Assembly: GCA_002753615.1 (NCBI GenBank)
Contig: PEAO01000024.1
Coordinates: 2,078-35,899 of the forward strand
Source of the DNA: Magnetococcales bacterium DCbin2
GTDB taxonomy: Bacteria; Pseudomonadota; Magnetococcia; Magnetococcales; UBA8363
Length of the DNA stretch: 33,822 nt
Reading direction: 5' to 3'
In this document: positions 31,095 to 33,822 of the stretch, piece by piece
Position numbering within the stretch: position 1 is the stretch's first letter
Layout of the letters: each line of letters starts with the position of its first letter
Program-made: the position numbers and the translations under genes
Notes under the pieces: model-generated
Seen by the model: only the letters and a program-made list of their open reading frames with translations
What the model was told of the DNA's origin: nothing
Databases searched by the model: none

Positions 31095-32720
31095 ATGCCT
31101 CAAGAAATCGCCGCGACCCATTCTGCTTCGGGGGCCAATCGGAGGAGCCGTTTGCGTTCTCAGGCCCCTGGGGAAAACGCCACGGGATTCCTCAAGGATT
31201 CCATTGCCTCCTACTGGAAGAATGCGGGGGACGATGAAGCAAAAGGGTTATACAACCATTTTCTCAATGCCAAAGCCCAGTTGGAACATCTGGAAACGTT
31301 GAAGGCGCAAGCCAATGCGGGAACGGGCGGCAAGCTTTCGGCGAATCAGGAAAATAGTTTGAACCAGGCCAAGCAACGTTTTGAAAATGAGGCCGAAACC
31401 GCCAAACAATCCTTGTTGCAAAGACTGGGCGACAATAGCGATGCCCGCTCATTATTGTTTAGTGAAATCAAACAGGGAGGCCCTGGCACCTATCAAACGT
31501 TGGCCAAGGAATTTGGGGCCATTTCCGAGGATTTGGAGACACCGGAATGGGGAGGTTCCTACGAGCAACTGGCTGGAAAGGCCAACCGTGTTTTGGATCA
31601 ACGCCTTACGGCATTGGGGGGAGAAAATGTTCCCGCAGGACGCCCATCCCCGTCCCAGGAGGCGGCATCCACAACCTTGCCGGTTGTCGCTTCCAGCACC
31701 AGCCGGACACCGGCGGTATCCGATACTTCTTTGATGCGTGCCGCCTATCAGGCGGAGTTACAACAGCAGTTCCAAGGGGCACGTCAGGCTTTGGGGCAGC
31801 AGTTGCAGAGCCAAGCGGATGCGCAACGACTGGCATTTTCCCAGGAGATGATGCCGCAATTGACCGGGGAGGGGGTGATGATGGGACATTTTGGTTCCAG
31901 CCGCCAAGGGATTACCGAAGGGATTGCCCGTGGTCGCATGGAGTCCCAATTGGCTTCGGAACAGGCGGCGGCGGTGGCCAATCTGGAATCGGGGTTTGCC
32001 GGAATGCAAAATCAATGGGGATTGGCGGGGATGGCGGCAGATAACCAGTTTGCCCTTCAGGATATGGCGGGTCGGCAATCCATGGCTGAAATGGGTTTTC
32101 GGAGCCAGGCCGACATGGAAATGGCGCGGCAGCGGGGACTGGTGGATAGGGACCTTGCCCGGTTGCAGGGGGATATCAGTATCGATGTCAGTCGCCAACA
32201 AAATCTTATGGGCCAGGAGGCTGCCGCTCGTCAAGGTGAGATGCAGCAAGCCATGGCGCAACAACAGGCGATGCAATCTTTTGATCTGGAAAAATGGCGT
32301 CGTGAAGAAGATCTTAAGGAAAAACAGTTGCTCATGGATCGTGAAGAGGCGGGCCAACTGCGACTGAAATCGGTTGATGCCGAGCAGGCCATGGCCTTGG
32401 AACAATTGCGCGGTTCCCAATCGCAGAATCAAGCCCTGTTGCAAGGGCAGTTGGATATGAAAAAGGCGCAAATGGCGGGTGCCTTCAATATTTTTGGCGA
32501 CATGGCCAAGGTTGGGGTGATGGATGGTACGCCGACGCCACAGAATCAGATGGCCGCTGCCGTGCGCAAGGAATTGGGATTGCCGGAATTCCAACCCACA
32601 CCCGTGACCAATAGCACTTTGTACGGCTTGAATGCGCAATCCGATCCGGTCACCCGCAGGATTCAAAACACCCTGGCGGTGACCAGGAATTATCAATCCA
32701 GGTTAGCCAATATCCGTTAA
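31095..32720 (+). CDS. internal virion/DNA-ejection (pilot) protein candidate
   Basis: This 541-residue, Gln/Ala/Met-rich protein is almost entirely helical (LEHLETLKAQANAG ... EAAARQGEMQQAMAQQQAM). The stretch MMPQLTGEGVMMGHFGSSRQGITEGIARGR at about 255-285 resembles ejection or pilot proteins of podovirus-like phages (QFGSSRQGI). Such proteins leave the capsid first and form a channel in the host envelope. GAAGGAGAG lies 8 bases before the ATG. It is the last phage-like gene in the window. Confidence 0.75.
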   Translation: MPQEIAATHSASGANRRSRLRSQAPGENATGFLKDSIASYWKNAGDDEAKGLYNHFLNAKAQLEHLETLKAQANAGTGGKLSANQENSLNQAKQRFENEAETAKQSLLQRLGDNSDARSLLFSEIKQGGPGTYQTLAKEFGAISEDLETPEWGGSYEQLAGKANRVLDQRLTALGGENVPAGRPSPSQEAASTTLPVVASSTSRTPAVSDTSLMRAAYQAELQQQFQGARQALGQQLQSQADAQRLAFSQEMMPQLTGEGVMMGHFGSSRQGITEGIARGRMESQLASEQAAAVANLESGFAGMQNQWGLAGMAADNQFALQDMAGRQSMAEMGFRSQADMEMARQRGLVDRDLARLQGDISIDVSRQQNLMGQEAAARQGEMQQAMAQQQAMQSFDLEKWRREEDLKEKQLLMDREEAGQLRLKSVDAEQAMALEQLRGSQSQNQALLQGQLDMKKAQMAGAFNIFGDMAKVGVMDGTPTPQNQMAAAVRKELGLPEFQPTPVTNSTLYGLNAQSDPVTRRIQNTLAVTRNYQSRLANIR

Positions 32721-32781
32721 TTGGATCCATTCCACGTTGCGTTTTATCCCGCGTTGTCTCAATCCCTCCTGAAATGATGAA

Positions 32782-32813
32782 CGCTGGATTCCCGTGTGTG
32801 TGGGAGTCCAGCG
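32782..32813. other. hairpin after the last phage gene
   Basis: CGCTGGATTCCC (32782-32793) and GGGAGTCCAGCG (32802-32813) form a 12-base stem with one mismatch and an 8-base loop. It lies 61 bases after the stop of the pilot gene. No U-tract follows on the plus strand. It could end or stabilise the late transcript. Confidence 0.5.
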
Positions 32814-32887
32814 AACCCACCATCGCTACGCCTATTCTTTCCATTCGACCACCAGTTACAATTCTGTTACAAAAAAAGAGAAAATTT

Positions 32888-32918
32888 TTGAGCGTGATAG
32901 GCAGGATCACCGTATATT
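32888..32918 (+). promoter_or_regulatory. candidate promoter of the TPEP-repeat gene
   Basis: TTGAGC (32888-32893) and TATATT (32913-32918) are separated by 19 bases, somewhat long. The -10 matches 5 of 6 bases. It lies 78 bases ahead of the repeat-protein ATG, which makes this gene independent of the phage operon. Confidence 0.45.
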
Positions 32919-32996
32919 AGTAAGGGAGAGTGTCTTGATGGATTCCTGGCGGGTCCAGGTATTAACGCAATGAAGTTGTCGATGGGAGTTGATGAC

Positions 32997-33822
32997 ATGG
33001 CCGAGGATACTGGTTTCGATGTTGGCGAAGACCAAGGGGAACAGAACGAAGAACGGCAGAATCTGGATGATATGACGGTTCTTCAGGACGTTCGAACCCA
33101 GGATCTCGGCGCGGAAGAAAATATCAGTGCCAGTGGTGAAGGGGTTGCCGAACAGGTCGATGCCGCTGCCATACAGATGGGCAGTGATCGAGGGCGTGTC
33201 GAAGAGGGGTCGATCGATGGCATCAGTTCCCTGGCGAGTGGTATCAACAACGCCATGGACATTGCTCAGGAGGCATCTGCATTTGAATCTTCTGGAACAC
33301 CAGGGGATGGTGCTGCCCCTTCAGCTTCTCGTGTCACGACGGCATCACCCCAAGGTGATTCCTCAGGAACAGAACCCGGTACCAATCCAGATCAGACCGA
33401 TTTGGATCCTGTTGCCGGTGTCGATGGTGGTGGCGTTGGGGCTGCGAGTCCCGACGAGCCGACGGATGATGCGGGTGAAGCGAACTCAACGGCGGGTGGA
33501 TCCGTTCCTGGCATTTCAGATGGCGCACAGGATGCAACCGTTCCGGCTCCAGGTCAGACGGTCACGGGTGGTGTAACAACGCCAGAGCTAACGCCGGAAT
33601 CGACGCCAGAGCCAACACCAGAGCCAACACCGGAACCGACGCCAGAGCCAACACCGGAACCGACGCCAGAGCCAACACCGGAACCGACGCCAGAGCCAAT
33701 GCCGGAACCGACATCAGAGCTAACGCCAGAGCCAATGCCGGAACCGACATCAGAGCTAACGCCGGAACCGACACCAGAGCCAATGCCGGAACCGACACCA
33801 GAGCCAATGCCGGAACCGACAC
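32997..33822 (+). CDS. acidic protein with TPEP repeats, partial (runs off the window)
   Basis: The frame is open from 32997 to the end. The first 190 residues are acidic and low in complexity ([20 protein letters not shown]...), with a helical stretch ([26 protein letters not shown]). The repeat [16 protein letters not shown] follows. There is no signal peptide at this start. GGGAG lies 9 bases before the ATG. An in-frame ATG at 32970 would add nine residues but has a weaker site. Such proline/acidic repeats are extended spacers in surface or cell-envelope proteins. The C-terminal part, which would tell the function, is outside the window. Confidence 0.7.
   Translation, partial: MAEDTGFDVGEDQGEQNEERQNLDDMTVLQDVRTQDLGAEENISASGEGVAEQVDAAAIQMGSDRGRVEEGSIDGISSLASGINNAMDIAQEASAFESSGTPGDGAAPSASRVTTASPQGDSSGTEPGTNPDQTDLDPVAGVDGGGVGAASPDEPTDDAGEANSTAGGSVPGISDGAQDATVPAPGQTVTGGVTTPELTPESTPEPTPEPTPEPTPEPTPEPTPEPTPEPTPEPMPEPTSELTPEPMPEPTSELTPEPTPEPMPEPTPEPMPEPT
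33579..33822 (+). repeat. 12-bp coding tandem repeat (TPEP-type units)
   Basis: Twenty full units of 12 bases plus a partial one follow without interruption. Codons alternate between CCA GAG CCA and CCG GAA CCG sub-types, giving 24- and 36-base higher-order units (TPEP-TPEP and [12 protein letters not shown]). The 12-base period also keeps the reverse strand open (as VPALALAS-like), which is a by-product and not a gene. Copy number should vary between strains. Confidence 0.92.

Larger units (their letters stand above)
7339..32720 (+). mobile_element. podovirus-like prophage, late region only
   Basis: All genes run on the plus strand in a normal phage order: antiterminator candidate, lysis, terminase, portal, scaffold, capsid, adaptors, tail hub, adhesins and pilot protein. 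There is no tape-measure or major tail-tube gene, which fits a short tail. Integrase, repressor and replication genes are missing, and no direct repeats marking the ends were found. The limits given are those of the first and last phage-like genes, not proven attachment sites. Except for one possible frameshift and a split hub gene, the structural frames are intact. Confidence 0.85.

Noticed and set aside
33562-33822. Open minus-strand frame encoding a VPALALAS repeat
   Set aside because: It is the mirror of the 12-base TPEP-coding repeat. Any repeat with a period divisible by three can keep the opposite strand open.

Overview
The window joins three kinds of DNA. Bases 1-6862 are chromosomal genes for periplasmic multiheme electron transfer. 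Bases 7339-32720 are the late (lysis, packaging, head and short-tail) module of a podovirus-like prophage. Bases 32997 to the end hold the start of a proline/threonine/glutamate repeat protein. Signal peptides, multiheme c-type cytochromes and quinol-type b cytochromes suggest a Gram-negative, respiratorily versatile proteobacterium. The G/C-rich palindromic extragenic repeats and the TPEP-repeat protein remind me of Magnetococcales, but that is a low-confidence impression from memory and not a demonstrated assignment.

Respiratory region. An octaheme hydroxylamine-oxidoreductase (HAO) family cytochrome is followed by a nonaheme cytochrome fused to a b-type membrane domain, then a strong terminator. 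A 256-bp imperfect inverted repeat with a MITE-like layout follows. Next come an octaheme cytochrome of the tetrathionate-reductase (OTR) family and a b-type cytochrome fused to a complete response-regulator receiver domain. Each pair looks like a periplasmic catalytic cytochrome plus its membrane quinone partner. A tRNA-Thr(CGU) gene on the minus strand ends this region.

Prophage late region. It opens with a zinc-finger, Q-like antiterminator candidate, a promoter, a strong early terminator and then the lysis genes, which is the layout of the lambda late-gene switch. It continues with small and large terminase, portal, scaffold, major capsid protein, adaptors, tail hub, adhesin-like proteins and an internal (pilot) protein. 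No integrase, repressor or replication gene is present, so the prophage is either truncated or its early genes lie elsewhere.

Three two-gene cargo cassettes interrupt the structural genes. Cassette A (13646-14670) encodes two membrane proteins and has its own promoter and terminator. Cassette B (20814-22767) is an AAA ATPase plus a RloB-family protein, resembling the RloAB/AbiL type of anti-phage system. Cassette C (27628-28646) encodes a small protein and a helical protein with a C-terminal membrane anchor. Cassette B sits between two paralogous adaptor genes. Cassette C sits where a tail-hub gene appears to have been split into separate N- and C-terminal parts.

Other notable features are a methyltransferase-GT9 glycosyltransferase fusion inside the head operon, a likely -1 frameshift at nine adenines (or an indel), tandemly duplicated structural genes, and one sugar-binding-like domain inserted into two different virion proteins. 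The best candidate for something undescribed is the set of self-transcribed two-gene cassettes at module joints of a late operon: one looks like a known defence pair and two are unrecognised.
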